Assembly (NCBI GenBank): GCA_015143295.1
Contig: CM026554.1
Location: 54,124,627-54,188,626 of the forward strand
Length of the DNA stretch: 64,000 nucleotides
Origin: Tetracentron sinense
Taxonomy: Eukaryota; Streptophyta; Magnoliopsida; Trochodendrales; Trochodendraceae
Direction: 5' to 3'
The position numbers were made by a program, and so were the translations under genes. Numbering within the stretch: position 1 is the stretch's first letter; every line of letters starts with the position of its first letter. The notes under the pieces were generated by a model. It saw only the letters and a list, made by a program, of their open reading frames with translations. It did no database searches and was not told the origin of the DNA. This document shows, one piece after another, positions 35,501-45,581 of the stretch.

Positions 35501-38500
35501 ATTCGCGTTTTGTTAGTGAATTTTTGGGTTGCCGAAGTATTCAGTGTTTAAATCGCGATTTTAAAAAACACCTTTTTTACGAATTATTCGGGTTTTTTTA
35601 CGAATTTCCCGAATTATTCAAAAAAATTACTTATTTTGTATATATTTTAATCAAATTGTTCGGTATATTTTTAAAATTATTAATTTACTTATCATTTTTT
35701 TTCCTGAATTTTTCCAAATTTGATCCTTGCCGAATTATTCCCGATCCCTGACTTTGTTACTATGCCTTCAACTGCAATTCCTTCCAAGGTATCTTTCTTT
35801 CCCAGGAATGCTTCTTTAAATAAAATTCTTACTTGCGAATTGCGATCACTTAAAAATTACAGGGTGAGGGGATGACGAATCATTGTTTTCTGTGCCTTTA
35901 TGCGAAAGAATGGACGACTTACTTTTGCATTGTCCTATTGCATCTGAAATTTTGGGGGTTTTCTTATCTAGAGTAGACGTGGATTAGGTCTTTCCTTCTT
36001 CCTTTTTCAACTTCTTCTATTGTTAGTTTCTGATTAGTATGAAATATGGATAGTTCCCGATAGACTTTGTGATTAGTCCTTCCTGGAGTCATTTCATGGT
36101 CGATTTTGGAAGGAGAGGAACAAGAGGGGTTTTTTTTTGTTCACGTATAAATTGCTCATGCTTGAGTGGGATTAATTACGAAGGGTGGATGAGGATTGGG
36201 AAAGATTGTTGGGGGTGTGAATTTCTTAGCTAGGCATTCTCCGTGTTTGGGTTGCCCAACTTTAGAGGGAGTTTTTTATTCTCCCCCTTGAGTTTATGTG
36301 CTTGTAAACTATGTTTCTTTTCTTGCTTTGTTCTCCTCTATTAGCGTTGTTTGTATGTTCCAATTCTATGAAATTCTATGAGACTTACCAATTAAGAGAA
36401 AAAAACGTATTAGTCTGATTGATAATATTGATAACACTGAGAATGCCGAAAAATAAGGAAATTAAATAACATGAGGCTTCTCAAAATAAGCTTTTGTTAA
36501 TTGAGAGACAATTAGAAAATAAAACACAAGATACAGAGAATTGGAAGTGACACAACATATTCCGAAAAAGAGTAACTTGTGGAGAAGGTAAATAAGCTAC
36601 AATGGTGATAACGGTAGAAGTGAAGTCAATGCCATTTCAAAGGAAGTTGTTGACAAACTTGCTTTAGAGACCCACAACCATACTATGTTGCATGGGTTGG
36701 AGATCAACGAGTGAAGATTGACACAAAATGCTTGGTGATCTTTAAAATGAAAAAGTACACAGAAGACTTATTGGTATGATATCATGCTTATGACAACTAC
36801 ACAATTTTATTCTGGGTCGTCCATGGATGTACGACCAATGGGTAATTCATGATATGGTCGTGAAAATAATTATGCAGTCGGAGTTGATTCCAATAATTTT
36901 ATTTTAAAACCAATGAAACCGAAGAATGATAAAACCACATTTCGAATAAGTTGCTTTCTCCGGAAGGATCTGAAGATCAAGAGAGAAACATAGAAAGCTC
37001 GTGAAAAAGAGATCAATTCAAGAAGGCCTTATAGAAAGAATGGAAGATATCGATAAATGGGTTGAAGTAGCTTCTAGAGAAATTGAGAGAAACATTGAAT
37101 TTTAATGGCAATCATGACAAACTAAAGCATGCAAAGTGCAACCAACACCGTAACTCAACATAATCAAGTTCTTCCAAGCCAAGGAGAATGATGTGGAACG
37201 AGTCCACGTATCCTAATTGATAGCAACAACCTCAATGTGGACCCCTTGGGTTGTTAGGATTTTAGACTTTCAAATTTATTTAATTTTCTGTAGAGCAGGG
37301 TATGAGTTACTTGAAAGTAGTTGATTCTAATTAAAGTCCTAAGTAGATTAGGAAAAGTCTTTTTCATTTTCTATAACAGATTTAGTACGTACTTTTATTA
37401 ATTAGCGAATTGTTGAAGGATAATATATTCATTTGAAAATTTTCATAGTAGTTTGTTCTACTTTTCACGATGGTTTGTTCCATTAATTATTGATCATCTT
37501 TGGTGAGTTCAAGTAACTTCTTAATCTCCTTTCATTTTCTTCAACTCTTATCATTTCCCTACTTGTCTTGCATTTCTCCCTCCCCCCGACAACCCCCCAC
37601 CAAAAAAAAAAAAAATCCAAAAGTCAAAGGATGAATATTTTCACTTCAATTTTTTTTTTCCTTCTTCCAAAATCAGAAGCTTACAGCAGGGTCCTCTGTG
37701 TTTGTGGAGAGAGACAAAAAAGGGACGCGGTAAAAGAACCTTGAGATAGAAATCACGAAATCTACATTAAGAACCGAAATTCAAACAATGACAATAGAAA
37801 TTATAAATCCCGGTGAATTTCTTGGTACGTTACATTCTTCACTCATGCATCTAAATCATTCCTAAAACCTCCAGACAAAAAAAAAAAACAATCTAAAAAT
37901 TCTAGTGAAGGAAACAAACTGAACCATAAGAAGCAGAAAGGTGGATAAGGAAATAAATGCAAGAAAGAAATCTAATGAACCAAAAATGAATGACAAATAG
38001 AAGGGAATGCTCCCAAACAACAATGGCTGGGAAAGAACTCTTTAAATCTAAACATGTCATCTGTACAATATGAATTCTAAGATCTATTAAAAAGCATAAC
38101 TCATATAATCAACATAAAATGTTAATTGTGACAAATGGACTGGGTCTAAAATTTTCTCAATATGCTTAGCAGCGACTCTATTAGCCCATCTTATATTCAG
38201 TATTGCGCTTCAATCATATTTTTTTGGTAGATATGCTCTTCAGGCACTTGGAACCATAGTTACCAAGTACGAGTACGGGTATAATACAGTAATGATCCTT
38301 CGGGAAGTACGGGTGTTATACGGCAAAAACACAATAAAAGTATGGGAAAATTAAAAAATAATTAATAATTATAAATAAATAAAAATCTTGATATTAACTA
38401 ATAACAATCATTTAATACGGAATATACATTTACCACGGTGAAAGTATGGCAAAAATATGTGTATTGTATGCATTTAATACGTAATTCGCGTATTAAACAG

Positions 38501-40952
38501 ATATTATACGGTGATAGCATATAATACGTAACATGGCAAAAGTATGATGTTTTAAACGACGAGTCTGCGACCCCCCTAAAAGTATTATACAGGTACCATA
38601 CGGGACCATAAGTATATTACGGGTGTTTGGTAACTATGCTTGGAACACGTATAGACAAATAGAAATGGGGCGACGAGCAATGACACTATATGCACATCAT
38701 GGTGGAAAATATGGGTACGTATATTTTCAGGAAAACATGTTACAATCAGACATGGCCACCCAACTCATAATGGCATACAGTAATACAGACAGTTATATTT
38801 GTACCTAAAAATGACTATATATTGGTGCAAGTTGGTAAATGTAGAAATCAGAACCTTGCAGAAACAATGGTATTTTCTGGTGCGCCCTACAACATGGTTT
38901 TCCCCTCATATCTTGTCACACTAGATAATCTACTACTCCTTATCTACCATATGAAATACTAGTTTGCAAAAGATTAATATAGAGAAAAATACGTCTTACC
39001 TCTTGCATAGGCCAGATAGGCACTTAGACAATCCTGGATGCTCTACTTCTAACAATCACTTTCTATTGGGTGATTGAAAATTTCTTTAAGGTGGTCAACA
39101 TCCATGAGATTTTTTGTTTACAGCCCTCTCAAGGGCACCCTTCTCTTGATTGATCCCGAGCAATGAGAACACAAAACTACTAATACAAACAGAGATGACT
39201 CCCACCATCCATAGTTGGAGGCTTCCCCCATGCTATACTTCCACTTTTGCGTAGTTACTATGCAAACAAATAAATGATGCAAACTACTGATAAAGAAAAA
39301 CAAGTAAATTATGCAAACATCAAAAGAGTAAATCAAGAAAGAAAGCTCCTCTTTCCTACGATCCATAACAAAAGACGATGTGAAAACTCAATTCAGATTA
39401 AAGGATAACTCACAAAACATAAATCTCAAGAAATCGAACTAATATCAATTTGGAATTTCATCCTAATTGGCCTAACCAGATAATGCAAGAGTAATAAGAC
39501 ATACTGATGTTTCATACAGAAAAGATAAAAGGCTTTAAATTCAAATGGTTACTCTTAACTTCAAATTAACTAATTAAGATTAGAAGAATTGGATCAAATG
39601 GCCAAATTGTCTCAAGTGGATCCTGACAGAATAAAAAATCTGAATAGGATTCGTGCAGCCGATGACAAACAGTTGTGATAACTGATAAGACTTGGAATGG
39701 GCGGGCGACCATGATAATGACCAAATTGTCTTGAGACACCAACTAAAAAAGGCTAAGTTACATAGTGGACTAATCTGAACTACAAACAGCATACCTGACA
39801 CTGCACATCAATACCGCTCTTCTTGTACTCCACATAGAGGCATCTCGAGAACTGATCGATATACCTGAAAATAAACCACATAAAACCTCCTTCAGTACTA
39901 AAACTAGAAGAACTGAACCTCAACTGATCCACTCCTTCCAACAAATTTTGACACAAACACGAACAAAAAAAAATAGATAGAAATGAAAATTTTAGATATT
40001 CTGCTATGATGGAGTGTAACTTAACAGCAAGAAAATAAGGAAAAAAATATCAAACCTTTATTTTTTAAAAAAAGAACAAAAATGTGACATGCATATTTCA
40101 CTATGAAAATTAAAAGTTGTAGTTTAAAGTTCTGTAAGCATAATTTGAAACCATATAACAACCCCATATCAGATCTTCTCATCAGTTCCCTAAAACCCTT
40201 TTCGCTCCTAGCAAAGCAAGCTAGAAACCAAGTTAGAGCCAAGTATCCCTCATAAAACAAATCGCCAAAACACCTGGAAATTACAGAAGCGAACCAAAAG
40301 AGAAGAAAGCTTACGCTTTCGTGGCGGCATAAACAGCATAAAGAGGATCCGAAGGAATCACAATGGCAGCGCCTGAACCAATATTGACAATTGCACCTTT
40401 CTTCCTCTTAAGCATTCCTGGAAGAACAGCCTGGGTAACCTTTGTAGTGCCTTCAACATTGATTTTAATCAGATTTTTCAACAGCTCTTCGTCCACTTCA
40501 TGGAAAAACCTAGCATACGGGTAAGACATTCCAACGTTATTTATCAAAACCCCAACATCCAATCCTTCAATAGCTTCCTGAATCCGTTTAATTCCTTCAG
40601 AAAGATCACCAGTGAAATCAACAACAACAGTCTTGATCTGGGTTTTCCCGTATTTGGCCTTAATTGCATCTGAAACCTCCTTGAGCTTATCAGGATTCCG
40701 ACCAACCAAGATCAAATTGAGACCTTTTCGAGCTAACTGGAAGGCGAAACCCTTTCCAATGCCATCAGTTGGTCCTGTCACGAGTGCCCATGACCCGTAT
40801 TTCTTGAGATTCTTAGCAGGTCTCAGAAAAGTAACGAAAACCCATTTGAGAAAAGCTAAAGAGGATTTGAACAGAGAGAGGAAACCCAGACCCAAGAGCA
40901 AAAGAACCCAAAAAGGTTGAGCTTTGAGCTGCTCTGTGAAACAGAGCTCCAT
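29566..40952 (-). CDS. KCR1: Very-long-chain 3-oxoacyl-CoA reductase (3-ketoacyl-CoA reductase)
   Basis: NADPH-dependent reductase of the endoplasmic-reticulum fatty acid elongase, second step in making very-long-chain acyl chains for wax, suberin and sphingolipids. Exons on the minus strand: 40952-40315, 39864-39795 and 29820-29566, giving 320 residues, close to the family's usual length. Splice borders are GT-AG, and the first join rebuilds the Ala codon in TKAYIDQFSR. Features: N-terminal membrane helix (about 13-35); Rossmann motif TGPTDGIG (59-66); NNVG (138-141); catalytic Ser193, Tyr208 and Lys212 (YAATK); C-terminal [13 protein letters not shown] and YWPHS blocks; a lysine-rich tail (KDSRKNE) fit for ER retrieval. 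Intron 1 is 450 bp; intron 2 is 9,974 bp and full of transposons. Coding sequence looks intact. Confidence 0.95.
30115..30510 (-). mobile_element. LINE 3'-end fragment in KCR intron 2
   Basis: On the minus strand a frame of about 65 codons reads [21 protein letters not shown] and ends [11 protein letters not shown]...LIS-stop. This is the C-terminal region after the zf-RVT domain of plant L1-type LINEs. It is followed by about 190 bp of 3' UTR and a terminal A-run (plus-strand T-run about 30117-30125). Only the extreme 3' end was inserted, typical of truncated reverse transcription. Confidence 0.75.
31191..31458 (-). mobile_element. Probable small non-autonomous Helitron
   Basis: On the minus strand the segment starts TCTTTACTATTATAATGC directly after an A, and ends CACGTGCCACCCGCTAG directly before a T. 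This is the A^TC...CTAG^T signature of plant Helitrons. 268 bp, non-coding, and includes a piece of the dispersed foldback family (GTTAACCACAGTTAATAGG). The hairpin expected before CTAG is weak, so confidence is limited. Confidence 0.45.
31630..32989 (+). mobile_element. LINE fragment (end of RT to RNase H) in KCR intron 2
   Basis: Broken frames encode parts typical of plant L1 LINEs downstream of the polymerase. These include [15 protein letters not shown] near 31700, a zf-RVT-like segment around 32030-32240 ([13 protein letters not shown]), and an RNase H region from about 32590 ([20 protein letters not shown], later a WALSL-type block, ending near INHIYGES...AKMG). It is 5'-truncated, carries stops and a 179-bp tandem duplication, and is cut off at 32990 by a gypsy LTR. 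Confidence 0.8.
32112..32469 (+). repeat. 179-bp tandem duplication inside the LINE fragment
   Basis: Copy 1 is 32112-32290, copy 2 is 32291-32469. Only about two substitutions distinguish them, so the duplication is recent compared with the decay of the LINE itself. Confidence 0.95.
32990..33331 (+). repeat. 5' LTR of the gypsy element
   Basis: 342 bp from TGGGATGTGTC to CTTGTCCTGCA; shares blocks such as TAGATTAGGAAAAGTCTTTT and TTGTTCCATTAATTG with the 3' LTR. Confidence 0.8.
33338..33350 (+). other. Primer binding site (initiator tRNA-Met type)
   Basis: TGGTATTAGAGCA six bases after the 5' LTR; one change from the usual plant TGGTATCAGAGC complement of initiator tRNA-Met. Confidence 0.8.
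34045..35485 (+). pseudogene. Gypsy gag remnant
   Basis: Starts [20 protein letters not shown] with a coiled-coil-like N-terminus (ending near 34236). It continues in broken frames through a retrotransposon gag domain, the clearest piece being 34832-35146 ([10 protein letters not shown]-like, [29 protein letters not shown]). It ends at a zinc knuckle remnant [15 protein letters not shown] at 35410-35460, in which the last Cys is replaced by Arg. A 270-bp foldback element interrupts it just before the knuckle. Confidence 0.75.
35125..35394. mobile_element. Foldback element nested in gypsy gag
   Basis: 270-bp inverted repeat. The outer arms TAACACTAATCTAA..AGGTAGAGC pair with the reverse complement at 35380-35394. 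The inner arms GGTTAATTGGATGTCTACATC through GTTTTACCTCTTATT pair almost perfectly around a centre at about 35262. A smaller relative lies at 11709-11851. No direct target duplication is apparent. Confidence 0.8.
35765..36410 (+). mobile_element. LINE 3' fragment nested in the gypsy element
   Basis: Matches the 3' part of the LINE at 60364-60960. Shared features are KVSFF/KVFFF, then a KILTCE/KILTCD block, a degenerate zf-RVT cysteine region, and TGGTCGATTTTGGAAGGAGAGGAAC against TGGTCGATTTGGAGAGAGAGGAAC. It ends in an A-run at about 36401-36408. All frames are broken. Confidence 0.7.
36640..36960 (+). pseudogene. Gypsy protease-like remnant
   Basis: Broken frames give [11 protein letters not shown] and, in another frame, VWYDIMPM-like and GRPWMYD-like pieces. 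These are consistent with the retropepsin end that links gag and RT in plant gypsy elements. Too decayed for active-site assignment. Confidence 0.5.
37189..37572 (+). repeat. 3' LTR of the gypsy element
   Basis: 384 bp from TGATGTGGAACGAGTCC to CTTGTCTTGCA, preceded by the purine tract AAGGAGAA. Confidence 0.8.
37573..38254. other. KCR intron 2 remainder without recognised element
   Basis: AT-rich, contains poly-A and poly-C runs at 37580-37615; nothing coding seen. Confidence 0.5.
38255..38638. mobile_element. hAT-type MITE in KCR intron 2
   Basis: 384 bp bounded by CATAGTTACCAA and the inverted TTGGTAACTATG, flanked by a perfect 8-bp duplication CTTGGAAC (38247-38254 and 38639-38646). The interior has many TACGGGT(A/G)TTATAC and AATACG-type repeats. 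Confidence 0.9.
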
Positions 40953-41038
40953 CTATACAGAGCGCTTTCTCTCGATCTAGGACGAAAGAGCTGGATCTAA
41001 GAAATGGGTTTTTTTGGGGTGAGATTAAATAAGAAAAT

Positions 41039-41425
41039 CACAGAAAGAATCTATTGAAGGTGGGTTGGTCGAATTAGCTAAGATTTGACAGAGTAGAAAT
41101 GGATATCCCACAAAGAACAGAGGAGGTCATGCTTTTGAACAGAGAGGTGGTTACGAAGAGACGGATGGGCATTTAATTGATAGTTGTGTGATAAATGGGG
41201 CTAAGAGGTTGTTGCAGTAGATGAGCTGAAAACGCCCGCATTGAACAACTATCGATGTTTCAAAAATAAATAAATAAAATAAAAAACTACAAACAATGAT
41301 GACAGAACATGGGAATGGAATGGAATGGGATTGGATGCCCTGTTTTTCGTGATTTCTACGAGGATTTGGGGGGAAATTAAGTAATTAAATACTCAGTTCC
41401 TTCCATTTACAAGGTAGAATGAAAT
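41039..41425. repeat. KCR 5' flank, proximal copy of a duplicated segment
   Basis: Begins about 90 bp upstream of the KCR start codon, so it probably overlaps its promoter. It shares AGCTAAGATTTG, AATGGATATCCCACAAAGA, AAGAGACGGATGG and GTAGATGAGCTGAAAAC with 43875-44190 in the same order and orientation. This copy has an extra AT-rich block of about 50 bp (41246-41298). Confidence 0.85.
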
Positions 41426-41514
41426 GTGTGTATCGGGTTGACAGCCTGACATGGATTAATTTCCTTTTTGTGCGGCCTCTAGCGTCCTAACTCACAAATC
41501 AACTGATTACCCTT

Positions 41515-41547
41515 AAATTAAATTAAATTAAATTAAATTAAATTAAA
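41515..41547 (+). repeat. (TAAAT)n microsatellite
   Basis: About six AAATT units followed by an A-run. Confidence 0.95.
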
Positions 41548-42133
41548 AAAAAACTAACCTAACCGTACAGCCAACCCTCCTTCAATATTAAAAGTGCAGT
41601 GACGTTAAAAGAGCAATGATAGGTGCTGGGAAATGGATTTTTAAAACAAAAGAAAGGATGATCGCTCCGGGGGTGGGTGAATCTCATCCAGGGGTGTCAA
41701 AGGAGACACTAGTTGACCTTTAGGAGTGATAATCGGATTTGCCAAATCCAGTTATCACTGGAAAGGATTTGGCTCTAATAAAATAAGAGTCTGGGAAGAG
41801 GACCCCAGGGTCCTCTTCTAAGCTGACCGTGCTGTCCCCGTGTCCCTTTTAACACCTTTTTAACTATAGTTAAATTTAATTAAATTAAAATTATAAGTTT
41901 TGTCTTTTAAGAAACCATGGTTATATTGCTTAACCCTAATAGGTGAGTGAATCCTAACCACAGTTGAAAGATGGTAAAAAGGGCCGAGGATGAATCAGAT
42001 CACGGGGTCAGCTTCACGGGGTCAACTTAGAAGCTGACCTGGTCCGTTTTCCATTCCCCATAAAGTAATGGGGCTTTTGCATATCAGCTGTTAGGTTCTT
42101 CTTAGTTTGCAAATACAGTATTGAGTCAATCTA

Positions 42134-42321
42134 TGGGTACTCTCATTTATACTCCCAAATATACTCCCTAATCCTAATCGTTCATAACCAACCACTAAGG
42201 GTCGGGATTTCAGTTAGCTTATTTTGTCTTTTCTATTGCTACATCACCCTAACCGTTTAATAATTGAGATAAACGGTTAAGATTTGGGAGTATATATGTA
42301 AGTACACTTTGGGAGTATCCC
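42134..42321. mobile_element. TA-flanked MITE (Stowaway-like)
   Basis: 188 bp with ends TGGGTACTCTCATTTATACTCC and, inward from the right, GGGATACTCCCAAAGTGTAC, each next to TA. Both halves repeat ATACTCCCAAAT and CTAACCGTTTA motifs. A related copy in the opposite orientation lies at about 57054-57218. Confidence 0.7.
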
Positions 42322-42489
42322 TAGACTAATTCCACAGTATTATGTGTAAACATTTTGTAAATTAACTGATTTTTTCCAATATTCTACCTCAATCGTTGAA
42401 TCTGTCGTTCTGTCAGACTTTCGTTTGCAATTGTTAGTAAAATAATTATTATACTCTTAAAATATTTCATAACCTGGTAAAGACCCCTT

Positions 42490-43270
42490 TACCTGTCCTT
42501 GAACTATAGTTAATAAGTTTTAATCTCTGTAGTTAATTTGTCTCATTGTAACAGGTTAAGATTCATTAACCCTCTTAGGGTTAAAGCATCTAACCTTAGT
42601 TTTTTAAAAAATAAAAATTTAATGTGTCACTTTTAACTCCCTTTAACTATGGCTAGCAAAGATTCACCAACCCTATCTTCTAAAAAAAAAAATTCACTAA
42701 CTCTTATGGTTAAAGCATTTAACCTTAATTTTTAGAAGAAAAAAAAAATAGGATCTAACCTTGGTTTTTAGAATTTTTTTTGTTGAAAATTAATGTGTTC
42801 CTTTTTAACTCCCTTTAATTATGATTAAGATTTTTTTTTTGGTTAAACGTGGATATCCTGAGTCTTAAAGACTCATACTAGTCTCACATGCTGCATAAAG
42901 AAGACCCCCACCCCATACAACCAATATTGAGGAGAGCCTTGGAATCGACCTTGAGACCCCCAGAGATTTGGTTAAGATTCAATAACCCTTAAGATTAAAG
43001 CATCTAACCTTGGTTTTAAAAAATATTAATTATAGGGATTAAAACTTATTAACCATAGTTCAAGAGCAGTTAATAGGACTTTTTAACCCACCGATCAACA
43101 TGCGATCAACACGTGTCCTTTTTTTTAAAATTAAGCTTAGGGTCAAGAAATTTTAACCCTTAAAATTCTTAGGGCTTAAATTTTTTAAAAAATATTTTTT
43201 CTTAAAACTAAGGTTAGATTATTGAAGGTTAAAGAATCTTAATCATGGTAAATAGGGGTTAAAAAGGAAG
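42490..43270. repeat. Cluster of foldback-family copies
   Basis: Three to four partial copies of the family described at 15757-16059 (motifs AACTATGGTTAA, GGTTAAAGCATCTAACCTT, TTTTTAGAAG). They are interrupted at about 42831-42970 by a segment with a T-run and CTTAAAGACTCATACTAGTCTC that may be a SINE remnant. No gene is present. Confidence 0.65.
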
Positions 43271-43874
43271 GAGAGTTCAATCGGGATTGACTGTGATTCA
43301 ATCCCTTAAAGTACTTGTTTAATCTCAAATCACAAATTATATTATTATTGTAAATAAATTATGCAAATCTGAGAGCTTTCAAATATAAGAGAGCTCTCAA
43401 ATCAGGCATTCAGGAATACCAAGTGTCACAGAGATATTCTTCGTTAAAGGGGTTTGCTTTTGGTGGGAACATATTAATAGGTGCTAGCCGTGTAGTAAAG
43501 TTGGCGGTGCCCTTGCCAGCCTATCGGAGAAAATCCTGAGTCTTAAAACAATTTCTATACTCTCATTGTGGAGCAACATGTGTTCTTGAACTTGATGAAG
43601 GATAATAACAAAGTGTTGCACTCTCCATGAGAAATTAAATAAAATGAAATTTGAATTTTGCGAGTATTCCTTAATAAGAAAAGGAAAATGAGAAAATGGA
43701 TGCCCTTTTTCAAATTGACCACCCAATTATAAATTGACACATGACAATGAAACTCTTATTTTATTCTAATTGTATTTCTCTTTTTCAATATGTTGAAATT
43801 TGATTGGTGTTGATTGGTGTGGTCTGCTTAGAAAGAGGACCTCACGGTCCTCTAATCAGAACTCGAAAAGGAAA

Positions 43875-44190
43875 CACCGGAAAGAATTTATTGCAGGTTG
43901 GCGGAATTAGCTAAGATTTGAGCCAGTCCAAATGGATATCCCACAAAGAGATAGGAGATCATGCTTTTGAAGAGAGATAGTAAGAAGAGACGGATGGACA
44001 TTTAATTGATGATTATGTGATATTTGGGGCAAAGAGATGGTTGAAGTAGATGAGCTGAAAACTCCCGCATCATCAAAGACCAATGATAGAACATGGGAAT
44101 GGGATTCCCGATTCCCTGTATTATGTGATTTCTATCGAGGATTTGGAGGAAAAGAAGTAACTAAATATTCCATTCATTCCATATTCAAGG
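43875..44190. repeat. Distal copy of the KCR 5' flank
   Basis: Direct copy of 41039-41425 about 2.8 kb further upstream, without any following KCR coding sequence. It is moderately diverged. Confidence 0.85.
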
Positions 44191-45543
44191 GGGGATCGAC
44201 TTTCACACTTGCCTACTTGTCTCAGTGGCAGTGTGTATCAAATTGATCAGAGATCAATTCTCTTGTGATGTAGAGTTGATATCCCACTGTGAAGCCTAAC
44301 TTCCCATGTTAGACACTCTAACCCAATAATCATTTCACAATTATTAACCAAGTTAACCGGAATTGCAGCCTAACTGCATTGAGATAGACATTGAGTGCAA
44401 TCTGTTCCTCGTCCTCATCCACTAGATATGCTACCATGATTTTAGCTACCCCATGCTTAATAAATAGGTCATAGTTCTGCATAGAGTGGTCAAGGTAGGT
44501 GTGCCAAAAAAAAACCATTTTAAAGCATGCTAGCCCTACTCCTAGACATTCCCAGCCAAAAACCAACACTTGTTAAAGCAAGGGTAGGTTGGTTTTTGGC
44601 TGAAAATAAGAACACGTGTCAATTTTTGGCTGAGATTATGAAATGCTTAAGAGTGGGGTTAGCATGGCTCAAAAAAAAAAAAATTGTGAGCCATCTTTTC
44701 AATTGAGTGATAGTCTCCTCAAGAAGTGCTTGCCCCATACACATATTTGAAAATTTTCTCACTCTCTCACTGTGGTTATAGTTTTTACCTCTTGAACAGA
44801 TTCAAAAATTTTTTTCGAAGTAGAGGTTATAGTTTTGACCATTATTGGTTTATCGGAAGGTAGCAGGAAAAAGTAGCAACACACCCTCAATGAGAGTTTG
44901 GAAGCACGTGTCTGGAGCTAGCATTTCTTTACTCTCCCCAAGCACTGCACTGCACTGCACTGCACCAATCCTAAATGGTTCCCTGCATATGTGATGATGA
45001 TATATTTATTGTTTTTGGAAAAGTCTAATAATCGAATGGTCAGTATCATTCAGCCACTTTGCATAATAATAGCCTAATGAGGCTATTAGATGCAACTTGA
45101 AAGGGTCATGATGTGAAAAAAAAAACCGAATTTAGGGAAATATTTCTTAGGTCTGTATAGCTTTAAAATCCAAGTGGTTGTCTGATTAACATAGATTAAG
45201 TTTTGATTAAGAGATAAAGTTAGTAACCCAAACCGTGTTCCTACCTATCCACTCCTGCTCTCAAACTTCACTCTCACGGTTTGAGAGCGGACTCTCAAAC
45301 CTTACTCTCACGGTTTGAGAGCGGATTCATTAACGGACCGCGGTTTTTGTTTTAATAGAGTGCAGTTGTTGTTTGATTTCCTTTTCCCTTAATAAAAATC
45401 ATCAGTTTTACTGCTGTAGAAGATTGACATGTAAGGAAAAGACATCTTTTCATCCTTTTATTTTTGTTTTATTTACATTTTTTTTGTGTGTCCAATCAAG
45501 TAATCAGTGTTTTTGATTGTGTTAAGAAAACACCCTTTTTCAA

Positions 45544-45581
<38 letters not shown>

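Larger units (their letters stand above)
32990..37572 (+). mobile_element. Ty3/gypsy LTR retrotransposon lacking RT, RNase H and integrase
   Basis: Paired LTRs 32990-33331 and 37189-37572 (diverged, with small indels) enclose a leader and primer site, a gag region, and a protease-like remnant. No reverse transcriptase, RNase H or integrase motifs are visible between the LTRs. A foldback element and a LINE fragment are nested inside. It is a decayed, internally deleted copy sitting in KCR intron 2 in the opposite orientation to the gene. No 5-bp target duplication is evident. Confidence 0.8.
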
